Part shown: positions 1 to 8,077 of the stretch, piece by piece
Position numbering within the stretch: position 1 is the first letter of the stretch
How the letters are laid out: the number at the start of each line of letters is the position of its first letter
Assembly: GCA_007693435.1 (NCBI GenBank)
Contig: REDO01000118.1
Coordinates: 1 to 35,906 of the forward strand
Origin: Salinarimonadaceae bacterium
GTDB taxonomy: Bacteria; Pseudomonadota; Alphaproteobacteria; Rhizobiales; Beijerinckiaceae
Length of the DNA stretch: 35,906 nucleotides
Reading direction: 5' to 3'
Program-made: the position numbers and the translations under genes
Notes under the pieces: generated by a model
The model's database searches: none
What the model was told of the DNA's origin: nothing
The model's input: only the letters and a program-made list of their open reading frames with translations

Positions 1-209
1 CGGAACACGATCGCGATCGACACCAGCGTGCCGACATGCACCACCAGATCGAACAGGATCATCGCAGCGCTATCCGGCGGCGGCATCTTCGAGCCCTGAG
101 CGATCATCAGATGCTGCGCGATCACCAGATGCGCCGTCGAACTGACCGGCACGAACATGAAGACGCCCTGCACCAGGCCCAGAACGATCGCTTCGACATA
201 GGACATCAT
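1..209 (-). CDS. Undecaprenyl-diphosphatase-like protein (UppP/BacA family), N-terminal part
   Basis: The gene runs off the left edge, so only the first 69 residues are visible. UppP-family enzymes are membrane proteins that dephosphorylate undecaprenyl diphosphate to recycle the lipid carrier for cell-wall synthesis. The visible N-terminus carries the family's PVSSTAHL motif (usual form PVSSTGH) after a hydrophobic helix, and later VVHVGTLVSI, matching the usual QLGS-type segment. Two adjacent ATG codons (209 and 206) are possible starts. The usual (E/Q)xxxE motif before PVSST reads QGVFM here, so the second acidic residue is replaced by methionine. This could be a divergent or inactive family member. 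The family call is firm; catalytic competence is uncertain. Confidence 0.82.
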   Translation of the reverse strand, partial: MMSYVEAIVLGLVQGVFMFVPVSSTAHLVIAQHLMIAQGSKMPPPDSAAMILFDLVVHVGTLVSIAIVF

Positions 210-772
210 CGGCCTGCATTGTTTGGGTCGATTCTCGCAATGGAAGATCCGTATCAACATCCCTTGCCGCCGGGAAGGCCGGCATGCTTGCCGAGATGCT
301 CCCAGTTTGCGGGGCGCCGCGCGGACGCCGAGTCTGGACTCAGCTTCGACGGGGAGGGCGAGCGTTGCGAGCGTGTGCTTCGTCGCTTTTCTCCGATCGA
401 GCCGATCGATCGGAGCGCGCACCCTTATAGGCAGGGGCGGGCGACCGAGCCGAACGGCCCGATACCGGTATGTCGGGCGACCCCACCGCTGTCGGCGATC
501 AAGGCGCTAATTGAGTAGCCGTGTGTCGAAGGACCAGAGGTTGACCTGATCGAAAAAACCGGTCATTTCGCCTCTGCCGCCAGTGTGTCGGCGCAACATC
601 CAAAGTGGAATCATGGACGACAGCCCTAGTAGGCGCTTGTTCGCAAGCGCCAGCCCGAAATCTGCGCATGACGCGTTCGCGGTCTGCCGCGCCTTCGGAT
701 TCGGCCTGAACGACTGAGCTGTCAGTCGGTCATCCCTCCCGTCGGCGCCGTGGGCCGACGAGGAGTGGAACG
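210..772. other. Intergenic region between the uppP-like gene and mgtE
   Basis: This 563-bp stretch separates two divergently oriented genes and must hold both promoters. I see no convincing gene: short frames here lack ribosome binding sites and family-like sequence. The one notable structure is a perfect hairpin at 632-651. A good Shine-Dalgarno (GAGGAG) lies just before the mgtE ATG. Confidence 0.5.
632..651 (+). promoter_or_regulatory. Perfect stem-loop in the mgtE leader
   Basis: An 8-bp perfect stem (GGCGCTTG / CAAGCGCC) closes a TTCG tetraloop about 120 bp upstream of the mgtE start. Magnesium transporter genes are often controlled by structured leaders, so this may be part of a regulatory RNA. 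I do not recognise it as the M-box or another named riboswitch. Confidence 0.3.
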
Positions 773-2182
773 ATGACCAACAACACCCTGCTCGATCTCG
801 AAATCGATCACGACACGATGGAAGACGACACCGCACTCGATGTGGTCGTCGATGGCATCCGCACCTGTCTGCGCGAAAATGATCGCCAGACCCTGCGCGC
901 GTTCTTTGACGCGCACGAGCCCGCCGACATCGCGACCTTTCTCGATCGGATGGAGGCGGACGAGGCGCTCGCCGCCCTGCGCTACGCGGATCTGCGCGAA
1001 CAGGGTCAGATCGTGGGCTACATGACGCCGGGCTGCCGCGTGGAAATCGCGAACCTGATGGGCCGCCGCGACCTCGCCGCGCTGATGGCCGCGATGTCCC
1101 ATGACGAGCGGGTGGATCTGTTCAAGGAACTCGAGCCCGTCGCCCAGGAGGCCATTCTTCCCAGCCTCGCCAAGGCGGAGCGCGAGGATCTGCGCAAGCT
1201 CGCCTCCTATCCGGAGGGGACGGCAGGCTCGATCATGACGTCGGACTACGCAACCCTGACGCCCGACATGCGCGCGCCGGAGGCGATCGAGGCCCTGCGG
1301 ACGCAGGCCATCGACGCCGAGACCGTGTACCAGTCCTACATCGTGGACGAGGAGCGGCACCTCGTCGGCGTCGCCAGCCTGCGCGATCTCATCATGGCGC
1401 GTTCCGACCAGCGCGTCTCCGAGATCATGGACACGCAGCCCGTCTCCATCCGGGCGGAGGATCCGCGCGAGGAGGCGGCCGAGAAGATCGCGCGCTACGA
1501 TCTGCTGGCGCTTCCGGTGATCAATGGCGGCGACAAGCTCGTCGGCATCGTCACGCAAGACGACGCCATGGACGTGCAGCAGGAAGAGGCCACGACCGAC
1601 TTCCACAAGGTCGGCACCGTGAGCGGCCTCACGATGGGCGTTCGCGACGCGAGCATCTTCGTGCTCTACCGCGCGCGCATCGTCTGGCTGGTGCTGCTCG
1701 TATTCGGCAACATCTTCTCGGGCGCGGGCATCGCCTATTTCGAGGATACGATCGCAGCCTATGTGGCGCTGGTCTTCTTCCTGCCGCTGCTGATCGATTC
1801 GGGCGGAAACGCCGGCTCGCAGGCCTCAACCCTGATGGTGCGCGCCATCGCGACGGGCGACGTGAAGCTCGGTGACTGGGGATCGATGCTGGGGCGCGAA
1901 CTCGCCATCGCGGCGCTGCTCGGCGTCACCATGGCGGTCGCGGTCTCGGCGATCGGCATCGTGCGCGGGGGGCCGGAGATCGCGCTCGTCGTCGCCATGT
2001 CGATGGTGCTCATCGTCATTGTCGGATCGATTATCGGCATGTCGCTGCCGTTCCTGCTGTCGAAGCTGAAGCTCGATCCGGCCACGGCCAGCGCCCCGCT
2101 CGTCACCTCGATCGCCGATGCGAGCGGCGTGCTGATCTACTTCGCCATCGCGACCCAGGTGCTGCAGATGCCCGTCAGCTGA
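773..2182 (+). CDS. mgtE: Magnesium transporter MgtE
   Basis: MgtE is a homodimeric inner-membrane Mg2+ channel gated by its cytoplasmic domains. The 469-residue protein has the expected layout: an acidic helical N-domain (about residues 1-130), a pair of CBS domains (about 130-260, starting near GSIMTSDYATL), then about five membrane segments. The membrane part has the family signatures LLIDSGGNAGSQ and ATASAPLVTSIADASG; the aspartate in the latter (D449) corresponds to the pore Mg2+ ligand. Length matches the family (about 450). The ATG at 773 follows GAGGAG at a good distance. It appears monocistronic, followed by a nested inverted repeat. Confidence 0.95.
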   Translation: MTNNTLLDLEIDHDTMEDDTALDVVVDGIRTCLRENDRQTLRAFFDAHEPADIATFLDRMEADEALAALRYADLREQGQIVGYMTPGCRVEIANLMGRRDLAALMAAMSHDERVDLFKELEPVAQEAILPSLAKAEREDLRKLASYPEGTAGSIMTSDYATLTPDMRAPEAIEALRTQAIDAETVYQSYIVDEERHLVGVASLRDLIMARSDQRVSEIMDTQPVSIRAEDPREEAAEKIARYDLLALPVINGGDKLVGIVTQDDAMDVQQEEATTDFHKVGTVSGLTMGVRDASIFVLYRARIVWLVLLVFGNIFSGAGIAYFEDTIAAYVALVFFLPLLIDSGGNAGSQASTLMVRAIATGDVKLGDWGSMLGRELAIAALLGVTMAVAVSAIGIVRGGPEIALVVAMSMVLIVIVGSIIGMSLPFLLSKLKLDPATASAPLVTSIADASGVLIYFAIATQVLQMPVS

Positions 2183-2199
2183 CGCCGAAAATTCGCCGG

Positions 2200-2252
2200 G
2201 AGGAGGCGATGATGGATGTTTCCGAATGCCGGAAACTCTTCTTCGCCTCCTC
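2200..2252 (+). terminator. Nested stem-loop downstream of mgtE
   Basis: An outer perfect 10-bp inverted repeat (GAGGAGGCGA at 2200-2209, TCGCCTCCTC at 2243-2252) encloses an inner hairpin (TTTCCG 2219-2224, CGGAAA 2230-2235). It starts 17 bp after the mgtE stop and may terminate or stabilise its transcript. There is no T-run, so intrinsic termination is not certain. The same bases overlap a tiny reading frame at 2209-2280. Confidence 0.35.
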
Positions 2253-2280
2253 GCCGCCGTCAGCCTCGGCGCGGATGTGA
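2209..2280 (+). CDS. Possible 23-residue small ORF after mgtE
   Basis: An ATG (a second ATG follows at once) lies behind the strong Shine-Dalgarno-like run GGGAGGAGG and opens a 23-codon frame ending in TGA. The peptide has one cysteine, an FFASS stretch and a proline/serine-rich end, and resembles nothing I know. The purine run is also one arm of the inverted repeat here, so the apparent ribosome binding site may be a by-product of a hairpin. Treat as a weak candidate only. Confidence 0.15.
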   Translation: MMDVSECRKLFFASSPPSASARM

Positions 2281-2838
2281 TCCGCGCCCGAGCGCCGGGT
2301 ACCCGGAGTTGGAGCTTCCGGGATTCATGAGGGTGGTCGGGGGCTTATGCCCGATCGCCGCCGTACGGGATCTCCTCGTTGTAATATATTCGCAAAGCCT
2401 CCAACTTTCCCCGCGCCGTCCGTAGCTGTGCCGGTCAGCACACAGAATGAGATCGCGGGAGACGAACTCGGCGCACTGTCGAGAGACGAACGACGAATGG
2501 ACGGTGGCGCGACGCTTCATCACCCTAAAGTCGCTCGGCCGCATCACCGACAGTCCAGCCGTCAGGCTGCCCGCCGTGGCCGCCTGATCGGCCTTGAACC
2601 TCTCCGAAGGTTGGCGCTCCAAACCCGTGTCTCGGGACATGACCTGCCGGCGCGGCCCGATTTGCGCCGCCTCGAGTAATCGTCGCGCGGGATAGGGCTC
2701 CCCCGGAAAGACCGCGCCAGCCCGGGTCGGGTCCCGATCACAACCAATTCCTGATTGCGACCAACTGGTTCGCCACTCATGCCCCCCGTTCGTTTCCGTC
2801 GCAGGCCAACCGCGCGACCAAATCGGAAAAATCGCCAT
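2253..2838. other. Gene-poor region between mgtE and the LacI module
   Basis: No intact gene is evident. Composition is mixed, and frames on both strands read as low-similarity, arginine-rich translations typical of non-coding GC-rich DNA. The only recognisable coding remnant is the transposase C-terminus at 2483-2587. The region looks like decayed insertion DNA between a housekeeping gene and a catabolic operon. Confidence 0.4.
2483..2587 (+). pseudogene. Remnant of an IS256-family (Mutator-type) transposase C-terminus
   Basis: In this frame the translation includes NDEWTVARRFITLKSLGRI, then TDSPAVRLPAVAA and a stop. This resembles the end of IS256-family transposases, which commonly read NDEW, a VQR/ARRYMTLET-like stretch and a closing LPA(V/M)A. 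The similarity is from memory and covers only about 30 residues. Nothing transposase-like precedes it, and there is no start codon or ribosome binding site, so at most this is a 3' scar of an insertion sequence. Confidence 0.4.
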
Positions 2839-2873
2839 TTAAAGCGCTTCCAATAAATTTTAAACCGCTTTAA
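2839..2873. promoter_or_regulatory. Probable LacI-family operator pair upstream of the lacI-type gene
   Basis: Two LacI-type elements sit 27-61 bp upstream of the regulator's GTG. The first contains the perfect palindrome AAGCGCTT (inside AAAGCGCTTC, from 2841). The second is the near-palindrome TTAAACCGCTTTAA (2860-2873). The outer arms TTAAAGCG (2839-2846) and CGCTTTAA (2866-2873) are also exact inverted repeats. LacI/GalR proteins typically bind AT-flanked palindromes with a central CG. The position suggests autoregulation and control of the whole downstream operon. Confidence 0.6.
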
Positions 2874-2899
2874 CATCTTCGAGGGCGGAGATTTGAATC

Positions 2900-3934
2900 G
2901 TGGCAAGGGCGAACTCGCTATCGGAGTTGGCGCAACATCTGGGACTGTCCCCGGCGACAGTCTCCCGGGCTTTGTCGCAGCATAAAGCGATCGCCAAGAA
3001 GACCCGCGACCGCGTGGCGCAGGCCGCGCGCGAAATGGGTTACGTGCCCAATCGCGCCGCTCAGGCCCTGGCGTCCGGGCGCTCGGGCTTCGTGGGCTTC
3101 CTGCTTCCGTTGCGCGGGCGAGGGCTGGCCGATCCCTTTCTCGGCGAATTCGTCAGCGCTCTGACTGAAGGGTTCGCGGCGAAGGATGTCGAATTGCTGC
3201 TGTCCGCGGTCCCGCGTGAAGGATCGGAGCTGCGCCATCTGGAGCATCTGGTCACGTCGGGCCGGGTCGACGGTATCGTTCTCAGCCGGATCGAGCTGGA
3301 CGATCCCCGCATCGCCTTGCTGCGTGAGCAGAAGGTCCCTTTCGTGGCGCATGGGCGCCTCGGGCCCGAGGAAACCGGCTATAGCTGGCTCGATACCGAT
3401 GGCCACGAGGCTTTCGCCGAAGCGTTCGAGCTGCTCTACGATCTCGGGCACCGTCGTTTCGGGCTCTTGAGCATCGACGATCCGCTGACCTTTCGTACCG
3501 CGCGCGAGGCGGGGCTGCGCAGCGCGTTCGACGCGAAAGGCGATCCCGACCTGCGACTGCGTTACGTTTCCTGCGCCCGCTACGACCAAAGCGGGCGCGC
3601 ACGCGCCGTTTCGCAAATGCTGGAAGGGCCGGATCGTCCGACCGCCGTCGTGGCGATCGCCGATGGGCTCGCCATCGAACTGATGGCCGCGGCTCAGGCA
3701 CAGGGTCTGGCCCTGCCGGATGACCTTTCGGTCATCGGGTTCGACAATATCCCTGCCGCACGGCATGTCACGCCGGGATTGACGACCTTCGACGCGCGTA
3801 TCGCCGATTGCGCGACGGAACTGGCCGCGATGCTGCTCGCGCGCATTGCCGCGCCCGAGACCCCGCATGCGACACGACTGCTCAGGCCACAACTGGTGCT
3901 GCGGCAATCACACGGGGAGGCGTCGCGAGCATAA
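2900..3934 (+). CDS. LacI/GalR-family transcriptional regulator
   Basis: A 344-residue regulator with an N-terminal LacI helix-turn-helix (about residues 6-26, SLSELAQHLGLSPATVSRAL), a hinge region (about 50-61, PNRAAQALASGR) and a periplasmic-binding-protein-like effector domain filling the rest, ending with VIGFDNIPAARHVTPGLTT as in GalR-type proteins. The start is GTG, preceded by GGAG at about 9 nt; no better ATG gives a complete DNA-binding domain. The gene ends 34 bp before the sugar-binding protein gene on the same strand, so it probably controls and is co-transcribed with the transport/hydrolase operon. The effector is probably the imported solute or a derivative (inference). Confidence 0.93.
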   Translation: MARANSLSELAQHLGLSPATVSRALSQHKAIAKKTRDRVAQAAREMGYVPNRAAQALASGRSGFVGFLLPLRGRGLADPFLGEFVSALTEGFAAKDVELLLSAVPREGSELRHLEHLVTSGRVDGIVLSRIELDDPRIALLREQKVPFVAHGRLGPEETGYSWLDTDGHEAFAEAFELLYDLGHRRFGLLSIDDPLTFRTAREAGLRSAFDAKGDPDLRLRYVSCARYDQSGRARAVSQMLEGPDRPTAVVAIADGLAIELMAAAQAQGLALPDDLSVIGFDNIPAARHVTPGLTTFDARIADCATELAAMLLARIAAPETPHATRLLRPQLVLRQSHGEASRA

Positions 3935-3968
3935 TTCGCGAAGATTTCACACAAGGGAGGACAATACG

Positions 3969-5228
3969 ATGAAATCCAAATTGAAACTTGCCTTGATCGC
4001 ATCTGCCAGCATTCTGGTTTCAACCTCCGTGGCGGCGGAAGTCCTGTTCTGGTCCACACAGGCCCGTCCGATCGAGGAAACCCAGGCCGTGCGAGAGCAG
4101 GTGCTTTCAGGATTCGACGGGGCGGTGACGTTCGAGCCCGCCGAGGAAGGCCCCTGGCAGACCCGGGTGCAGGCCGAACTTCAGGCCGGATCCGGCACGA
4201 TCGGCGTGCTGGGCGCGCTGCATGGTGATTTCACGCCGCTCAGCGACGGGCTGACCGACCTCTCGGCGGTGGATGTCAGCGCCGTGGCGCCCGGTTTCGT
4301 CAGCTTGGGCAGACTGGAGACCGACGAGCAGAAATACATCCCGTGGATGCAGGCGACCTATGTGATGGCCGCGCATCGCGATGCGCTGGAGCATTTGCCG
4401 GAGGGCGCCGACCTGAATGCCCTGACCTATGATCAGTTGATCGAATGGGCCGCCAATATGCACGAAGCGACCGGCCAGCCGCGCTTCGGTTTCCCGGCCG
4501 GGCCGCAGGGGCTGAAGCATCGCTTCTTCCAGGGGTATCTGCTGCCGTCCTATACCGGGTCGATGGTGACCGAATTCCGCTCGGAGGCCGCCGAGGCGGC
4601 ATGGGAGGCTTTTCTGCGACTCTGGGAGCATACCAACCCGGCTTCGACCAATTTCAGCTTCATGCAGGAGCAACTGATCTCCGGCGACGCCTGGGTGGTG
4701 TTCGACCACACCGCGCGCCTCGCCGACGCCTTCAACCAGCAACCCGATGATTTCGTGGCCTTTCCGCCCCCTGCCGGTCCCGAAGGGCGCGGCTTCATGC
4801 CGGTTCTGGCCGGGCTGGCGGTGCCCAAGACCGCGCGCGACAAGGACGCGTCAATGGCGCTGGTGAGTTATCTTCTGGAGCCGGAAACCCAGATCGCCAC
4901 GCTGCGGGCGACGAACTTCTTCCCGGTGATCGAGGTCGATCTGCCCGATGACATGCCGGCCTCGGTGCAGGCGGCAGGCGCGGCGATCGCAGCGACCTCG
5001 GGTGCGGATGACGCGCTTCCCGCGCTGCTGCCCGTGGGACTTGGCGCGCTGGGAGGTCAGTTCAACCAGATCTACAATGACACGTTCGAGCGCATTGTTC
5101 TGGCCGGCCAGCCGGTACGCGCGGTCCTCGACGATCAGGCCGAAACCCTGCGACGCCTGATCGAAGAGGCGGGCGCGCCCTGCTGGGCGCCGGATGCGCC
5201 ATCGGAAGGGGCCTGCCCCGTGAACTGA
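3969..5228 (+). CDS. Sugar ABC transporter substrate-binding protein (family 1)
   Basis: This is the periplasmic binding component of the carbohydrate importer encoded by the next three genes. The 419-residue precursor begins with a classic signal peptide (two lysines, a hydrophobic core, cleavage likely after VAA at residue 23). The mature part follows the MalE/UgpB-like family 1 pattern, opening with EVLFWSTQARP and containing a W-rich hinge (SGDAWVVFDH). Two cysteines near the C-terminus could form a disulfide. The ATG at 3969 has a strong AGGGAGG upstream; in-frame upstream codons would abolish the signal peptide. The solute is not readable from the sequence, but operon neighbours point to a glycosyl-glycerate-like compound. 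Confidence 0.92.
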   Translation: MKSKLKLALIASASILVSTSVAAEVLFWSTQARPIEETQAVREQVLSGFDGAVTFEPAEEGPWQTRVQAELQAGSGTIGVLGALHGDFTPLSDGLTDLSAVDVSAVAPGFVSLGRLETDEQKYIPWMQATYVMAAHRDALEHLPEGADLNALTYDQLIEWAANMHEATGQPRFGFPAGPQGLKHRFFQGYLLPSYTGSMVTEFRSEAAEAAWEAFLRLWEHTNPASTNFSFMQEQLISGDAWVVFDHTARLADAFNQQPDDFVAFPPPAGPEGRGFMPVLAGLAVPKTARDKDASMALVSYLLEPETQIATLRATNFFPVIEVDLPDDMPASVQAAGAAIAATSGADDALPALLPVGLGALGGQFNQIYNDTFERIVLAGQPVRAVLDDQAETLRRLIEEAGAPCWAPDAPSEGACPVN

Positions 5229-5251
5229 CGATCCGGGAGAGCGCCGCCTCC

Positions 5252-5276
5252 GTCCGGCCCCCCCAAGGGGCCGGAC
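5252..5276 (+). other. Intercistronic stem-loop after the binding-protein gene
   Basis: A perfect 10-bp stem (GTCCGGCCCC / GGGGCCGGAC) with a 5-nt loop lies in the 117-bp gap between the binding-protein gene and the first permease gene. No T-run follows. Such hairpins often protect the 3' end of the binding-protein mRNA and allow partial read-through, giving more binding protein than membrane components. Confidence 0.6.
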
Positions 5277-5345
5277 TCCCGTGCGAGCATTCTTGGCAAG
5301 AAAAGGGGAGGGCCCTGCGCCTTCTCCGCGCGCAGGAGTCGCCCC

Positions 5346-6188
5346 ATGAACCGGGCCTTGCCCTATCTGCTGCTGCTGCCGGCATCGCTGTTTCTGCTGG
5401 TCTTCTTCTTCTACCCGTTCGGGCTCGTCGTGGTCGAAAGCCTGACGCGGGGCGGAGAATGGACGACCGAGAACTTCACCCGCATGACCGGGCACTGGAA
5501 ATTCTCGACGGCCTTCTGGAACACGATCTGGCTGACCGCCATCGTCGTGCCCGTGCAACTGATCATGGCGCTGGCCATGGCCTCGGTGGTGCAGAAACTG
5601 AAGACGGGGCGTGCGGGGCTGCTCTACATCTTCGCCATCCCCCTCGGGATCTCCGATCTGGCGGCCGGGCTGGTCTGGCTGGCGATCTTCGAGCAATCGG
5701 GTTTTCTGAATTCGATCCTGCATGCATTCGGCGTCATCGACCGGCCGCAGCTCTATCTCGGCTATCAAAGTCTGTGGGTCATCTTCCTTGCGGTCTGTCT
5801 GGCGGAAATCTGGCGGGCGACGGCGATCATGATGGTGATCATCGTGGCGGGCATGGGCCTGATCCCCAAGGAATACAACGAGGCCGCGGAAGTCTTCGGC
5901 GCGTCCGCCTGGCAGCGCTTCACCCGCGTCACCCTGCCGTTGCTGCGTCCCAGCCTGCAGACCGCGCTGATCCTGCGCATCCTGATGGCGTTCGAAGTCT
6001 TCGCCGTTGTCATGGCGCTGGGCGGCACGACGCTGCCGGTGCTGATGGGCGAGACCTTCCAGTGGCAGTTCCAGTTGCAGGATCGTGGTGTGGCGGCCGC
6101 CTACGCGATGGTCATTCTGGGCCTGTCGGTCGCGTTCTCGCTGGTGGTGCTGCGCCTGCTGCATGTCCCGAAAGGAGCGCGGATATGA
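5346..6188 (+). CDS. Sugar ABC transporter permease, MalF/UgpA type
   Basis: This inner-membrane permease of a carbohydrate importer has 280 residues and about six membrane helices, starting with a strongly hydrophobic N-terminal segment (LPYLLLLPASLFLLVFFFYP). The cytoplasmic coupling (EAA) loop is visible as EYNEAAEVFGASAWQRFTRV followed by TLPLLRPSL near residues 175-205; it contacts the ATPase. The start ATG lies after AGGAGTCGCCCC, an acceptable ribosome binding site. The stop overlaps the next permease start by 4 bp (ATGA), which implies translational coupling. It works as a heterodimer with that neighbour. Confidence 0.93.
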   Translation: MNRALPYLLLLPASLFLLVFFFYPFGLVVVESLTRGGEWTTENFTRMTGHWKFSTAFWNTIWLTAIVVPVQLIMALAMASVVQKLKTGRAGLLYIFAIPLGISDLAAGLVWLAIFEQSGFLNSILHAFGVIDRPQLYLGYQSLWVIFLAVCLAEIWRATAIMMVIIVAGMGLIPKEYNEAAEVFGASAWQRFTRVTLPLLRPSLQTALILRILMAFEVFAVVMALGGTTLPVLMGETFQWQFQLQDRGVAAAYAMVILGLSVAFSLVVLRLLHVPKGARI

Positions 6189-7027
6189 GTGACGTGACCA
6201 TTCCCGGCCCGCGCAGGGAAGAGGTGAACCGCGCGGGCCGCTTCCTGTTCGGGGCGGGCATTGCCCTGCTCGTCCTGTGGGTGCTGGTTCCGATCTGGTT
6301 CCTGTTCGTGAACGCGCTTTCCGCGCCATCCGAGGTGACCGGTTTCCCGAAGCGATTCTGGCCCAGTTTCGATCTGGCCTCGGTCCGGTTCTTCTGGAAC
6401 TTCCAGGGCGTCACCAATGCTCTGTGGAATTCGATCAAGGTGGCGGTTCTGACCATGATCCTGTCGATCGGCATGGGCGCGCCTGCAGGCTACGCGCTCT
6501 CGCGGTTCGACTTTCCGGGCAAGGAATTCTTCCGCGTGCTGGTGATCATGACCCGCGCATTCCCGCTGCCGCTGCTGGCGCTGCCTCTGGCGGTGATGTT
6601 CATTCGCACGGGGCTCGACGACACCGTTCTGGGGCTGGCGCTGGTGCATGCCATGCTGGCGCTGCCGTTCGCCGTGCTGATCACCTTCTCGCTGTTCTCG
6701 GGCATCCCGGTCGAACTGGAGGAGGCGGCGTGGACTTTGGGCTGCACGCGGCTGCAGGCCTTCGTCAAGGTGGTGCTGCCGCTGGCTCTGCCGGGCATCG
6801 CGGCCAGCGCGGTCTTCGCCTTCGTCATCTCATGGAACGAAGTCTTCGCGGCGGCTGTGCTGACGATCGAGAACCGCACCCTGACCGCGTTCCTGTTGCA
6901 GTCGCTCAATGTCTCGCCCCTGCCGCTGAAATTCGCGGGTGGCGCGGCGCTGGTCCTGCCCGCACTGATCTTCATCTTCGCCGTGCGCAAGTATCTGTTC
7001 GCCATGTGGGGCATCGCCAATCGCTGA
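6185..7027 (+). CDS. Sugar ABC transporter permease, MalG/UgpE type
   Basis: Second membrane subunit of the importer, 280 residues, about six helices. The EAA coupling loop reads EEAAWTLGCTRLQAFVKVV then LPLALPGI (about residues 179-205). The sequence ends with the hydrophobic segment and short basic tail usual for MalG-type permeases. The ATG at 6185 overlaps the upstream TGA and an AAGGAGCG ribosome binding site lies inside the previous gene. The N-terminal 20 residues are cytoplasmic and polar. The ATPase gene follows after 12 bp. Confidence 0.93.
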   Translation: MSDVTIPGPRREEVNRAGRFLFGAGIALLVLWVLVPIWFLFVNALSAPSEVTGFPKRFWPSFDLASVRFFWNFQGVTNALWNSIKVAVLTMILSIGMGAPAGYALSRFDFPGKEFFRVLVIMTRAFPLPLLALPLAVMFIRTGLDDTVLGLALVHAMLALPFAVLITFSLFSGIPVELEEAAWTLGCTRLQAFVKVVLPLALPGIAASAVFAFVISWNEVFAAAVLTIENRTLTAFLLQSLNVSPLPLKFAGGAALVLPALIFIFAVRKYLFAMWGIANR

Positions 7028-7039
7028 GGGAGAAGTTCT

Positions 7040-8077
7040 GTGGCCGAGATTGTCATCAAGGGCGTGGCCAAGCAGTTCGGGGCCTTCACCGCACTGCATT
7101 CCGTCGATCTGACGATCGCAGACCAGGAGTTCATGGTGCTCCTGGGCGCCTCGGGCTGTGGCAAGACCACGCTCCTGCGCATCATCGCGGGGCTGGAAGC
7201 GCCCAGCCAGGGCGAGGTCTGGATCGGCGGGCGGCGGGTCGATCATCTGCCCCCGCGCGCACGCGGGATTGCGATGGTGTTCCAGAACTACGCCGTCTTC
7301 CCGCACCTGACGGTTTTCGAGAACATCGCCTTCGGGCTGCGCATGGCGAACATGCCGCAGGCCGAGGTCGAGCGCCGCGTGACGCGCACGGCGGAGCTCA
7401 TGCATATCGGGCAGCTCCTGAAGCGCTATTCGGGCGAGTTGTCCGGCGGCCAGCGCCAGCGCGTGGCCGTCGCGCGGGCCCTGGCGATGGAGCCGGACGT
7501 GATTCTGATGGACGAGCCCCTGTCCAACCTGGATGCGCTGCTGCGGCTGGAAATGCGCGCCGAGCTGAAAGGCGTCCTCGCGCAGAGCAAGACCACCACC
7601 ATCTACGTCACCCATGATCAGGTGGAGGCGATGTCGCTGGCCGACCGGATCAGCGTGATGAATGGCGGCTATATCGTCCAGGCCGACCGTCCGACCGAGG
7701 TCTATCGCAATCCCGCCGCACGCTTCGTCGGCAGCTTCATCGGCAATCCGCCGATGAACTTTCTGCCGGCCAGCCCCGACGGCGCCGGACGCTGGCGGGT
7801 GGCTGGGCGGGTTTTCGACGGCCCCCACGCCGAAGCAGCCGAGTTCGCCATCCGGCCCGAGGATCTGCAGGCCGCCAGCGACGGCCTGAACGCCGAGGTG
7901 CGCGTGGTCGAACCGCTCGGCCCGCATACGCTGATCACTGCGGAGGTCGCAGGCCAGCCCTTCCGCGCCGTGCTGGAAAGCGACCGCCAGGTCGCACCGG
8001 GGGATGTGATCACGCTCGCCCCCGTCCCCGACCGTATCCGCTGGTTCGATCCTGAGACACACAAGGCCATTGCATGA
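7040..8077 (+). CDS. Sugar ABC transporter ATP-binding protein, MalK/UgpC type
   Basis: The 345-residue ATPase powers the importer. Visible motifs are Walker A GASGCGKT (residues 36-43), Q-loop at Q82, signature LSGGQ (134-138), Walker B ILMDEP (155-160) and the H-loop in YVTHDQ. After about residue 235 comes the TOBE/OB-fold regulatory domain typical of MalK/UgpC proteins (FIGNPPMNFLPA, then FAIRPEDL). The start codon is GTG at 7040, behind GGGAGAAG. The last codons overlap the start of the hydrolase gene by 4 bp (ATGA), tying transport and hydrolysis together. Confidence 0.95.
   Translation: MAEIVIKGVAKQFGAFTALHSVDLTIADQEFMVLLGASGCGKTTLLRIIAGLEAPSQGEVWIGGRRVDHLPPRARGIAMVFQNYAVFPHLTVFENIAFGLRMANMPQAEVERRVTRTAELMHIGQLLKRYSGELSGGQRQRVAVARALAMEPDVILMDEPLSNLDALLRLEMRAELKGVLAQSKTTTIYVTHDQVEAMSLADRISVMNGGYIVQADRPTEVYRNPAARFVGSFIGNPPMNFLPASPDGAGRWRVAGRVFDGPHAEAAEFAIRPEDLQAASDGLNAEVRVVEPLGPHTLITAEVAGQPFRAVLESDRQVAPGDVITLAPVPDRIRWFDPETHKAIA

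Noticed and set aside
2260-2838. A 192-codon minus-strand frame before the LacI gene
   Set aside because: It has no recognisable motif, and the opposite strand contains the transposase-like remnant. No supporting ribosome binding site.
4851-6329. A 492-codon open frame on the minus strand
   Set aside because: It is antisense to the binding-protein and permease genes, is glutamine/arginine/histidine-rich without any family pattern, and the plus-strand genes are certain.
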